Below are positions 1-9,596 of a stretch of 63,732 nucleotides of DNA, piece by piece (within the stretch, counting starts at the first letter, position 1; each line of letters starts with the position of its first letter). Position numbers and translations under genes: made by a program. Source of the stretch: DATJBC01 sp035515515 (GTDB lineage: Bacteria > Actinomycetota > Acidimicrobiia > Acidimicrobiales > UBA8190); the NCBI GenBank assembly GCA_035515515.1, contig DATJBC010000108.1, forward strand, positions 1 through 63,732, read 5' to 3'. The notes under the pieces are model-generated. The model was given only the letters and a program-made list of their open reading frames with translations. It made no database searches and was not told where the DNA came from.

Positions 1-779
1 AGCGACACGCACCCGGCCGTCGGACCGCCCGTGGAGACGTGGAGGAAGATGGCGCTTCCCGCACCGGGGACGACCGGGCTCGTGTTGTAGGCGATGACGG
101 CGCCGTCGTCGTAGGCGGGCGTCTGGTCCATCGGCTCGGGCGACGCACCGGCATCGGCCGTGGCGGTGTCGACCCACTGGTTGTAGCGGGCGCTCGACGG
201 GTCGTCGTCCCACACGATGTCGTGTCCGGTCACGGGCCGCCACGCGAACTGCACCCCGGGGTCGGCGAGCACCCCGAAGAAGAAGTCGAAGCCGTAGGAG
301 CCCGACGGCGTCCGGCCGTCTCCCTCACGCTTCTGGCCCGGGGGCGCGAAGCCGTGGGAGCCCACATGGGCCTGCCACGGGCCGAACACCTGCTGCCAGC
401 CCGACGCCGCCCGCTGGTAGGCGGTGAAGGTGGCGGTGCTCTGCCCGTAGCCCGAGGCGTCCACGGCGATGACCTGGGTCGCCGTCCCCACGCCGGCCAG
501 GCGCGTCACGAGGAGGGGCGCCGGAGCTTGCGTGGTGGGGGGCGCGCTGCGTGGGCGCGGCACCGTGGTGGGGGGCGCCGTCGCCGGGGGTGCCGTGGTG
601 GGCACCGTGGTCGTGGCCGTCGTGGTCGTGGTGGCGACCGTGGTCGTGGTGGCGACCGTGGGCGGGGTGGTCGAGGTGGACCGGGCGTGCGTGGCGCGCG
701 CCGCACGGGGCGCGCTCGCGCACGAGGACAGCCCGAGCACCACGACGGCGCAGAGCGCCCCGACAGCGCACGGCGCCAC
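1..779 (-). CDS. L,D-transpeptidase (YkuD-fold) lipoprotein, 3' end cut by window
   Basis: Predicted secreted peptidoglycan cross-linking or modifying enzyme. Reading leftward from a GTG at 779, the protein has a hydrophobic N-terminal segment ending in a lipobox-like L-S-S-C, then a Thr/Pro-rich linker of repeated TTT/ATTT units, then a YkuD-like domain. That domain shows GDGRTPSG followed by FLHVSTGGPTAGCVS; the catalytic Cys of the GC-V-S motif is residue 257, at bases 9-11, and the His lies 11 residues before it. The left edge truncates the gene just after the active site, so its true length is unknown. It is divergent from the M15 peptidase gene with 40 bp between starts, which suggests a joint cell-wall function. 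The family is confident; the start could lie slightly further upstream because the frame stays open. Confidence 0.82.
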   Translation of the reverse strand, partial: MAPCAVGALCAVVVLGLSSCASAPRAARATHARSTSTTPPTVATTTTVATTTTTATTTVPTTAPPATAPPTTVPRPRSAPPTTQAPAPLLVTRLAGVGTATQVIAVDASGYGQSTATFTAYQRAASGWQQVFGPWQAHVGSHGFAPPGQKREGDGRTPSGSYGFDFFFGVLADPGVQFAWRPVTGHDIVWDDDPSSARYNQWVDTATADAGASPEPMDQTPAYDDGAVIAYNTSPVVPGAGSAIFLHVSTGGPTAGCVS

Positions 780-805
780 CGTCGAGCTCCGCCCCCACCC
801 CCGGC

Positions 806-811
806 TAGGGT
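806..811 (+). promoter_or_regulatory. Leaderless -10 box for the M15 peptidase gene
   Basis: TAGGGT fits the actinobacterial TANNNT -10 pattern and is followed by exactly 8 nt before the GTG at 820. No Shine-Dalgarno sequence is present. Transcription would start at or next to the start codon, giving a leaderless mRNA. Inferred from spacing only. Confidence 0.45.
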
Positions 812-819
812 GCGCGTCC

Positions 820-1626
820 GTGCCACGCCGATGGCGCACGCGGGGCGCTCTCCTCGTCATCTTGCTCCTCTCCTCCGGCGTGCTCGCCGCATGCTCCAGT
901 ACACCGGACGCGGCCGCACACCGGCGCCACCTCCCCGCGCCGGCGGCTCCGTCGCCCGGCGCCACGACACCGTCGACCCCGACGCCGAGCCCGTCGACCC
1001 CGGTGCCCTCCCCGACCACGACCGATACCCGCCCGGCCGCGGCCGACACCACCGGCGACGCCTTCGTGGGCACGGTGTCGGACGTCACCGCCGCGCAGGT
1101 CTCGGCCACGTGGCGCCCGGGATGCCCGGTGGGGCCGTCGAGCCTACGGCTGCTCACCATGCGCTACTGGGGCTTCGACGGCCACCCCCACACCGGCACC
1201 ATGGTGGTCGCCGCCGCGGTCACACACGCCGTCCTCGAGGTCTTCGGCACGCTCTTCGCCGAGCACTTCCCCATCCGTCAGATGCAGCCCGAGGACGCCT
1301 ACGGAGGCCGGGACCCGGTGTCGATGGCGGCGGACAACACGTCAGGGTTCAACTGCCGGGACGCGGTGGCGCCCGGCCCGCCGACGTGGTCGGTGCACGC
1401 CTACGGCGAGGCCATCGACGTCAACCCGGTGGAGAACCCGTACCTCGAGGGCGGGCAGGTGCAGCCGGCCCAGGGCGCGGCCTATGTCGACCGCGCGACG
1501 GTCCGGCCCGGGATGGCCGTGCCCGGCGGCGAGCTCGTGGCCGCCTTCGCCTCGGTGGGCTGGCAGTGGGGCGGGCGCTGGACGGCGAGCCCCGACTACC
1601 AGCACTTCTCGGCCACGGGCGGATGA
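820..1626 (+). CDS. M15-family D-Ala-D-Ala carboxypeptidase-like lipoprotein
   Basis: Probable extracytoplasmic zinc peptidase acting on peptidoglycan stem peptides. The 268-residue product begins with a lipoprotein signal peptide (Arg-rich n-region, hydrophobic core, LAAC lipobox) and a long Pro/Ser/Thr linker. The C-terminal half carries the M15 zinc motif SVHAYGEAIDVNP (His and Asp ligands) and a late YQHFS, the expected second His ligand. The GTG at 820 is chosen because it opens the signal peptide; upstream in-frame sequence shows no conserved features. The neighbour across the divergent promoter is an L,D-transpeptidase, so both probably remodel the wall. Whether the substrate is D-Ala-D-Ala or another linkage cannot be told from sequence. 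Confidence 0.85.
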   Translation: MPRRWRTRGALLVILLLSSGVLAACSSTPDAAAHRRHLPAPAAPSPGATTPSTPTPSPSTPVPSPTTTDTRPAAADTTGDAFVGTVSDVTAAQVSATWRPGCPVGPSSLRLLTMRYWGFDGHPHTGTMVVAAAVTHAVLEVFGTLFAEHFPIRQMQPEDAYGGRDPVSMAADNTSGFNCRDAVAPGPPTWSVHAYGEAIDVNPVENPYLEGGQVQPAQGAAYVDRATVRPGMAVPGGELVAAFASVGWQWGGRWTASPDYQHFSATGG

Positions 1627-1699
1627 CCAGCGGGACGGGGCCGGCCACGCGCGGGTGCGGTAGCGTCCCCGTGCCCGACCCGCCAACCCCGTGTGACCG

Positions 1700-2473
1700 T
1701 TGACCGACCTCTTCTCCATCGCCGGCAAGACCGCTGTGGTCACCGGGGGCTCGCGCGGCATCGGCCGGATGATCGCCACCGGGTACGTCCGGGCCGGGGC
1801 CAAGGTCTACATCTCGTCCCGCAAGGCCGACGCCTGCGACGCCCTGGCCGCCGAACTCTCGGAGCTGGGCGAGTGCCTGTCGCTGCCCGCCGACCTCTCG
1901 ACCGAGGAGGGGTGCCGGGCGCTGGCCGATGCGGTTGCGGCGCGCGAGCCCGCTCTGCACATCCTGGTCAACAACGCCGGCAACACCTGGGGGGCGCCCT
2001 TCGAGGAGTTCGACGACGCCGCCTGGGAGCGCGTGCTGTCGCTCAACGTCAAGGGCGTGTTCCACACCACCAAGTTCCTCACACCGCTGCTGCGCGCGGC
2101 GGCCACGGAGGACGACCCGGCACGGGTCGTGAACATCGGGTCGATCGACGGCATCCACGTCCCGGTGCTCGAGACGTACTCGTACTCGGCGTCGAAGGCG
2201 GCCGTGCACCAGCTGACCCGGACATTGGCGCGCCGTCTGGCGCCGCAGGTCACCGTCAACGCCATCGCCCCGGGCCCGTTCGAGTCCAAGATGATGGCGG
2301 CCACGCTGGAGGCGTTCGGCGACAGCATCGCCGCCAGCGCCCCGCTCAAGCGCATCGGGCGGCCCGACGACATGGCCGGCGCCGCCATCTTCCTGGCGTC
2401 GCGCGCCGGGGCGTACCTCACGGGGGCGGTGATCCCGGTCGACGGCGGGATGGCCACGGTGGGAACGCGTTGA
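1700..2473 (+). CDS. SDR-family NAD(P)-dependent oxidoreductase
   Basis: Classical short-chain dehydrogenase/reductase of 257 residues. The N-terminal Rossmann motif is VVTGGSRGIG, the NNAG motif is present, and the catalytic set is Ser in NIGSIDG and Tyr-x3-Lys in YSASK. The C-terminal region ends in the usual VDGG loop. It begins with TTG at 1700, supported by the standard N-terminal spacing before the TGxxxGIG motif; the next ATG would cut into the cofactor site. It is the first gene of a three-gene run with an LLM oxidoreductase (13 bp gap) and an MDR reductase. Substrate unknown; similar proteins reduce 3-oxoacyl, sugar or aromatic alcohol/ketone substrates. Confidence 0.85.
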   Translation: MTDLFSIAGKTAVVTGGSRGIGRMIATGYVRAGAKVYISSRKADACDALAAELSELGECLSLPADLSTEEGCRALADAVAAREPALHILVNNAGNTWGAPFEEFDDAAWERVLSLNVKGVFHTTKFLTPLLRAAATEDDPARVVNIGSIDGIHVPVLETYSYSASKAAVHQLTRTLARRLAPQVTVNAIAPGPFESKMMAATLEAFGDSIAASAPLKRIGRPDDMAGAAIFLASRAGAYLTGAVIPVDGGMATVGTR

Positions 2474-2486
2474 GAAGGGAGGCACC

Positions 2487-3515
2487 ATGCGACTGAGCAC
2501 CATGCTCGACTACTCACGCGGCATCAAGGAGTCCGCCGACCACGTGGCCGACCTCGAGCGCGCCGGCCTCGACATCGTGTGGGTGGCGGAGGCCTACGGC
2601 GTGGACGGGCCCAGCCAGATGGGCTACATCGCGGCCCGCACCGAGCGCGTCCAGATCGGCTCCGGCATCCTGCCCATCTACTCCCGGACGCCCGCGCTGC
2701 TGGCGCAGACGGCGGCCGGGATCGACGCCCTGAGCGACGGCCGCTTCATCCTCGGCCTGGGGGCGTCGGGGCCCCAGGTCGTGGAGGGCTGGCACGGCGT
2801 GCCCTACACGCAGCCGCTGGAGCGCACCCGGGAGATCATCGGCATCTGCCGGAAGGTGTGGCGCCGGGAGGTCCTCGAGAACGACGGCCTCTACCCGATC
2901 CCGCTGCCCGCAGGGGCGGGCACCGGCCTCGGCAAGCCCCTCAAGCTCATCAACCACCCGGTGCGGACGGCGATCCCCATCTGGGTGGCGTCGATGGGGC
3001 CCAAGAACGTGGAGATGACGGCCGAGCTGGCCGACGGGTGGTTCCCGTTCCTCTACATCCCCGAGCGCGCCGAGGAGGTGTGGGGCGACGCGCTGGCCGC
3101 CGGCGCCGCCCGGCGGTCGCCCGAGCTGGGGCCGCTCGAGGTCGCCGCGGGAGGGCTGGCCGCCGTCGGGGAGGGGCTCGAGGGCCTGCGGGAGCTGGCC
3201 CGGCCCATGGCCGCCCTCTACATCGGGGGTATGGGCGCCCGTGGCCGCAACTTCTACAACGCCCTGGTGTCGCGCTACGGGTTCGAGAGGGAGGCGGCGC
3301 AGGTCCAGGACCTCTACCTGAGCGGCAAGAAGGACGAGGCCGCCGCCGCGGTGCCCGCCGAGATCCTCGAGCGGATGTCGCTGGTGGGCCCGCCCGGCTA
3401 CGTCCGGGAGCGCATCGCCGCCTACCGCGAGGCCGGGGTGACCGTCCTCAACGTCACCGTCCTCGGGCCCGACGCCCTCGACACGCTCAGCCAGCTGAAG
3501 GAGTGGTGCTCGTGA
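2487..3515 (+). CDS. LLM-class (luciferase-like) oxidoreductase, probably F420-dependent
   Basis: TIM-barrel luciferase-like monooxygenase-superfamily protein of 342 residues. The start MRLSTMLDY, the conserved SDGRFILGLGASGPQ segment and the C-terminal GPPGYVRERIAAYREAGVT motif are typical of actinobacterial F420-dependent LLM enzymes such as those of TIGR03559/TIGR03617-like groups (group assignment is inference). A strong ribosome site GGGAGG lies 5-6 nt before the ATG. It follows the SDR gene by 13 bp and overlaps the next gene by 4 bp, so the three are probably co-transcribed. The same genome segment encodes an FrhB-like protein at 26242, consistent with F420 use. Substrate unknown; FMN use cannot be excluded. 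Confidence 0.83.
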   Translation: MRLSTMLDYSRGIKESADHVADLERAGLDIVWVAEAYGVDGPSQMGYIAARTERVQIGSGILPIYSRTPALLAQTAAGIDALSDGRFILGLGASGPQVVEGWHGVPYTQPLERTREIIGICRKVWRREVLENDGLYPIPLPAGAGTGLGKPLKLINHPVRTAIPIWVASMGPKNVEMTAELADGWFPFLYIPERAEEVWGDALAAGAARRSPELGPLEVAAGGLAAVGEGLEGLRELARPMAALYIGGMGARGRNFYNALVSRYGFEREAAQVQDLYLSGKKDEAAAAVPAEILERMSLVGPPGYVRERIAAYREAGVTVLNVTVLGPDALDTLSQLKEWCS

Positions 3516-4516
3516 CCGCCAGCCGTCGGCTCGTCCTGGCGCGACGGCCCACGGGCATGGTCGACGACGCCACCACCCGGCTCGAGGAGGGCGCCGCCCC
3601 CGTGCCCGGGGCCGGGCAGGCGCTGCTGCGCGTCCGGTACCTGTCGATCGACCCCACCATCCGCACCTGGATGGACGACGCCCCCGGCTACCTCCCGCCC
3701 ATCGCCCTCGGCGAGACGATCCGGGGGGCGGGCGTGGGGGAGGTGGTCGAGTCCAACATCGAGCGCTACGCGCCCGGCGACCTCGTGGTGGGGATGGTGG
3801 GGTGGCAGGACTACGCCCTGGCCGACGACGGGGCGGCGGCCATGCAGACGATCCCCCCGGGGATCGACCCCGTGCTGGGCCTGAGCGTGCTGGGGGTGAC
3901 CGGCATCACCGCCTACTTCGGGATGACCGACGTGGGCCGGGTGGCCGAGGGCGACACCGTGGTGGTGTCGGGGGCGGCCGGGGCGACCGGCTCCGTGGCG
4001 GGGCAGATCGCCAAGATCCGTGGTGCACGGCGCGTGGTGGGCATCGCCGGGACGGCGGAGAAGTGCGCGTGGATCGTGGACGAGCTCGGCTTCGACGCGG
4101 CGGTCAACTACCGCCACGACGACCTGCCCGGCGCCCTGCGGGCCGCCTGCCCGGAGGGGATCGACCTGTACTACGACAACGTGGGCGGGCCCGTCCTCGA
4201 CGCGTGCCTGGCCCAGCTGGCGCTGCACGGGCGCGTCGTGATGTGCGGTGCCATCTCCCTCTACAGCGCCACCGAGCGGCCGCCGGGTCCCAAGAACATC
4301 TTCAACCTCATCATCAAGCGCGCCCGCATGGAGGGGTTCCTGCTCCTCGACTACTTCGACCGCTTCCCCGAGGCCCAGACGGCCTTGTTCGGCTGGCTCA
4401 CCGAAGGCCGGCTCAAGCACGCCGAGCACATCGTGGAGGGACTGGAGCACGCACCCGACGCCCTCAACCTGCTGTTCACCGGGGGCAACCGCGGCAAGGT
4501 GATCGTGAAGCTCTGA
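3512..4516 (+). CDS. NADP-dependent oxidoreductase, zinc-independent MDR (leukotriene B4 dehydrogenase-like)
   Basis: Medium-chain reductase of 334 residues related to prostaglandin reductase/YncB-type enone reductases. The N-terminal catalytic fold has SIDPTIRTWMDD and GETIRGAGVGEVVES. The nucleotide-binding domain contains VVSGAAGATGSVAGQIAK, and YYDNVGG follows, all hallmarks of the zinc-free MDR branch. The GTG start overlaps the stop of the LLM gene (GTGA), showing translational coupling. With the SDR and LLM enzymes it forms a redox cassette that could act on an unsaturated carbonyl compound; this pathway role is inference. It ends 2 bp before the convergent gene at 4519. Confidence 0.85.
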   Translation: MTASRRLVLARRPTGMVDDATTRLEEGAAPVPGAGQALLRVRYLSIDPTIRTWMDDAPGYLPPIALGETIRGAGVGEVVESNIERYAPGDLVVGMVGWQDYALADDGAAAMQTIPPGIDPVLGLSVLGVTGITAYFGMTDVGRVAEGDTVVVSGAAGATGSVAGQIAKIRGARRVVGIAGTAEKCAWIVDELGFDAAVNYRHDDLPGALRAACPEGIDLYYDNVGGPVLDACLAQLALHGRVVMCGAISLYSATERPPGPKNIFNLIIKRARMEGFLLLDYFDRFPEAQTALFGWLTEGRLKHAEHIVEGLEHAPDALNLLFTGGNRGKVIVKL

Positions 4517-4518
4517 CG

Positions 4519-5262
4519 TCAGGGCGGGGCGTCGAACCAGTCCCACCGCCACGGGGTGATGGCCTCGAAGGGGCCGGCGAACACCATGCCCTCCCCCGCG
4601 GCGTCCCCCACGATCGCTCCGAGGGCGCCCGCCACCGACAGGGGCTCCTCGTCGAGGTAGCACAGCGTGATCGTCCTGCTGCCCGGATGCCACCGCCTCC
4701 CCGCCAAGGCGGGGTCGGCGTCGAAGCGCAGCACCCCGGCGACCCCGGGCGCGCCGAGCAGCGCCTCGGCCAGGGCGCGCTCCACCTCGTCGTGGGAGCG
4801 CCCCCCGCCGCCGGGCGGCGCCGGCGCGGCGCGGTCGCGCACCACCACGTACACGCCGCGGGTGGGCCGGAAGGCGACGGCGTCGGCCGACACCAGCACC
4901 CGGGGCGCGGCGGCCGCCTGGCGGAGGGCGAAGGGCCCCGACAGGTGCGAGCGGCGGTGCTCGTGGAAGCGCCCGAGGTCCCGGAGGCGCTGGCCGAGGG
5001 CGGCGAACGCCTCGAGGGTCCGCACGAGGGGCTCACCCATGAGGTAGAGCGTCACGTAGTGGACGGGGGCCAGGAGAGGCCCGTCCACCAGGCGCGCCCG
5101 GCGGCAGGCGGGCGTGGACACCCAGCGCTGGCCGAAGAGCACCCCGGGGAGCGGGTACTGCTCGGGCATGTGGTCGAGCTGGTGCCACTCGTTGTACGAC
5201 CGGTGCTCGCGGGGATCGGTCACCTCGGTGAACGAGAAGAACCCCGCACGCGCCGTGCCCAC
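4519..5262 (-). CDS. Dimeric alpha-beta barrel-like hypothetical protein
   Basis: About 247 residues from a GTG at 5262, chosen because conserved-looking sequence (GFFSFTEVTD, then an EWHQLDHMPEQY segment) begins right after it and the codons further upstream look like shadow of the divergent gene. The motif xWHxxxHMPE resembles EthD/stress-responsive dimeric barrel proteins, and a second half with PWRWDWFD at the end suggests a two-domain ferredoxin-like barrel. No catalytic residues can be named. It is convergent with the redox cassette (2 bp apart) and divergent from the propeller lipoprotein. Function unknown. Confidence 0.6.
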   Translation of the reverse strand: MGTARAGFFSFTEVTDPREHRSYNEWHQLDHMPEQYPLPGVLFGQRWVSTPACRRARLVDGPLLAPVHYVTLYLMGEPLVRTLEAFAALGQRLRDLGRFHEHRRSHLSGPFALRQAAAAPRVLVSADAVAFRPTRGVYVVVRDRAAPAPPGGGGRSHDEVERALAEALLGAPGVAGVLRFDADPALAGRRWHPGSRTITLCYLDEEPLSVAGALGAIVGDAAGEGMVFAGPFEAITPWRWDWFDAPP

Positions 5263-5332
5263 GCCCAGCAGTCCACCACGACCCCGGGCGGGCGCCCGGC
5301 ATCCCGGCGCGCCGCGGGACAGACTGCGACCC

Positions 5333-6784
5333 ATGGCGCGCCGGCCCGGGACCCCCGCGCTGGCGCGCCTGGCGGCGCTGGCCGTGGCGGCCACCCTGGC
5401 GGCGTGCTCGTCGGGGTCCCCGTCGGCGACCGGCGGCCGGGCGCGGGCGTCCACGACGACCACGGCGGGCGGCGGGTCCCCGGGCACGTCGAGCACGGCG
5501 CCGCCGTCGCCGGCATGGCTCACCTACGGCGGGAGCTTCGCCCGCGACTCGGTCGACGGCGCCGACCCGGCCTTCACCCACGCCCCGCAGGCGGCGTGGA
5601 CGTCCCCCGCGCTCGACGGCCCGGTCTACGGCGAGCCCCTCCTCTACCGGGGCCAGGTCCTGGTGGCCACCGAGAACGACACCGTGTACGCCCTGTCGGC
5701 GGCCACGGGGGCCGTGGCGTGGTCCGTGCACCTGGCGGCGCCGGTCCCGGCCGGCATGCTCCCGTGCGGCGACATCACGCCCACCGTGGGCGTCACCTCG
5801 ACCATGGTCGTCGACCCGGCCTCGGGATCGCTGTTCGTGTCGGCCGCGCTGACGTCGGGCGGCGCCGTGCACCACGATGTGTACGGCATCGACCTCGCCA
5901 CCCACGCACTGCTCTGGACACGCGACGTGGACCAGCCCGGTTGGACGGCCGCCGCCCAGCTCCAGCGCGCCGCGCTGGGCCTCTCCGCCGGGCACGTCAT
6001 CGTGGGGTTCGGCGGCAACTTCGGGGACTGCGGGGCCTACAACGGCTGGGTGGTGGGCGTGCCCGAGTCGGGCACCGGGCCGCTGCTCGTCTACGAGGTG
6101 CCCACCCAGCGCGAAGGGGCCATCTGGGCGCCCGGGGGGGTGACGGTGGACGCCGCCGGCGACGTCTTCGTGGTGACCGGCAACGGCAGCGCGTCGGCGG
6201 GGCAGCCCTTCGACCACGGGAACGCCGTGATCGAGCTCTCCCCCGCGCTGACCGAGCGCCAGTACTTCGCGCCGTCCGACTGGGCCCAGGACAACGAGGA
6301 CGACGGCGACCTGGGATCGACGTCGGTCATGGCGCTGGGCGCCACCCAGCTGTTCACGGTGGGCAAGCAGCAGACGGCCTACCTGCTACAGGCAGCCACA
6401 CTGGGCGGCATCGGCGGGCAGGTGGCGTCGCTGGCGGTGTGCCCCTCGCTGGGGGCCAACGCGTACCAGGCACCGGACGTGTACGTGGTGTGCACCCACC
6501 AGGGGACGATCGACCAGGTCGTGGTGGGCCCCGGCAACCACCTGGCGCGCGGCTGGACGTGGAGGTCACCCACGGGGACGGCCGGCTCCCCGACGATCGC
6601 CGGCGGGGTGCTGTGGAGCGTCGACATCGGCGCCTCGGTCCTCTACGGCGTGGACCCGGCCACGGGGGCCACCGAGTTCCGGCTCCCCCTCGACACGGGC
6701 ACGCCGCCGCACTTCGCCGCCCCCAGCGCGGCGGGAGGGATGCTGGTGGTGGCGGGGTCGAGCCGGGTCGAAGCGTTCCGTTGA
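5333..6784 (+). CDS. PQQ-like beta-propeller lipoprotein
   Basis: 483-residue exported protein. The N-terminus is a lipoprotein signal (MARRP..., LAAC lipobox), then a Thr/Gly-rich linker, then a multi-bladed propeller with repeated quinoprotein-type strands such as VLVATENDTVYALSAATGAV, VYGIDLATHALLWTRDV and VLYGVDPATGA. These match the PQQ-like/BamB-like fold; the residues needed to bind PQQ and metal are not recognisable, so a binding or scaffold role at the cell surface is more likely than a dehydrogenase. Cys residues (MLPCGD, GDCGAY, AVCPSL, VVCTHQ) could form disulfides. CAGACT lies 7 nt before the ATG, so translation may be leaderless. Confidence 0.75.
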   Translation: MARRPGTPALARLAALAVAATLAACSSGSPSATGGRARASTTTTAGGGSPGTSSTAPPSPAWLTYGGSFARDSVDGADPAFTHAPQAAWTSPALDGPVYGEPLLYRGQVLVATENDTVYALSAATGAVAWSVHLAAPVPAGMLPCGDITPTVGVTSTMVVDPASGSLFVSAALTSGGAVHHDVYGIDLATHALLWTRDVDQPGWTAAAQLQRAALGLSAGHVIVGFGGNFGDCGAYNGWVVGVPESGTGPLLVYEVPTQREGAIWAPGGVTVDAAGDVFVVTGNGSASAGQPFDHGNAVIELSPALTERQYFAPSDWAQDNEDDGDLGSTSVMALGATQLFTVGKQQTAYLLQAATLGGIGGQVASLAVCPSLGANAYQAPDVYVVCTHQGTIDQVVVGPGNHLARGWTWRSPTGTAGSPTIAGGVLWSVDIGASVLYGVDPATGATEFRLPLDTGTPPHFAAPSAAGGMLVVAGSSRVEAFR

Positions 6785-6837
6785 GCGGGCCCCGCCCCCC
6801 GGTCCCCACCGGCCCGCCGGGGGAGCAGAATGGGCCC

Positions 6838-9534
<2,697 letters not shown>

Positions 9535-9596
9535 CCCGACGGCAGGGGGGCGGGAGCGCGGCGGCGGACCCGAGAGCGCCGGGGCTCGGGGTGTCG

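Noticed and set aside
600..680. Short tandem repeats of GTGGTCG type resembling a repeat array
   Set aside because: They encode the Thr-rich stalk of a lipoprotein on the minus strand and have no spacer structure; not CRISPR.
325..798. Open frame on the minus strand with His/Asp-rich composition at the left end
   Set aside because: It is a shadow of the L,D-transpeptidase gene; the His-rich stretch is the Thr codon repeat of the stalk read in another frame.
3802..6837. Very long plus-strand frame running into aconitase
   Set aside because: It crosses real genes in other frames and is Arg/Gly/Pro-rich; the true aconitase start is at 6838.
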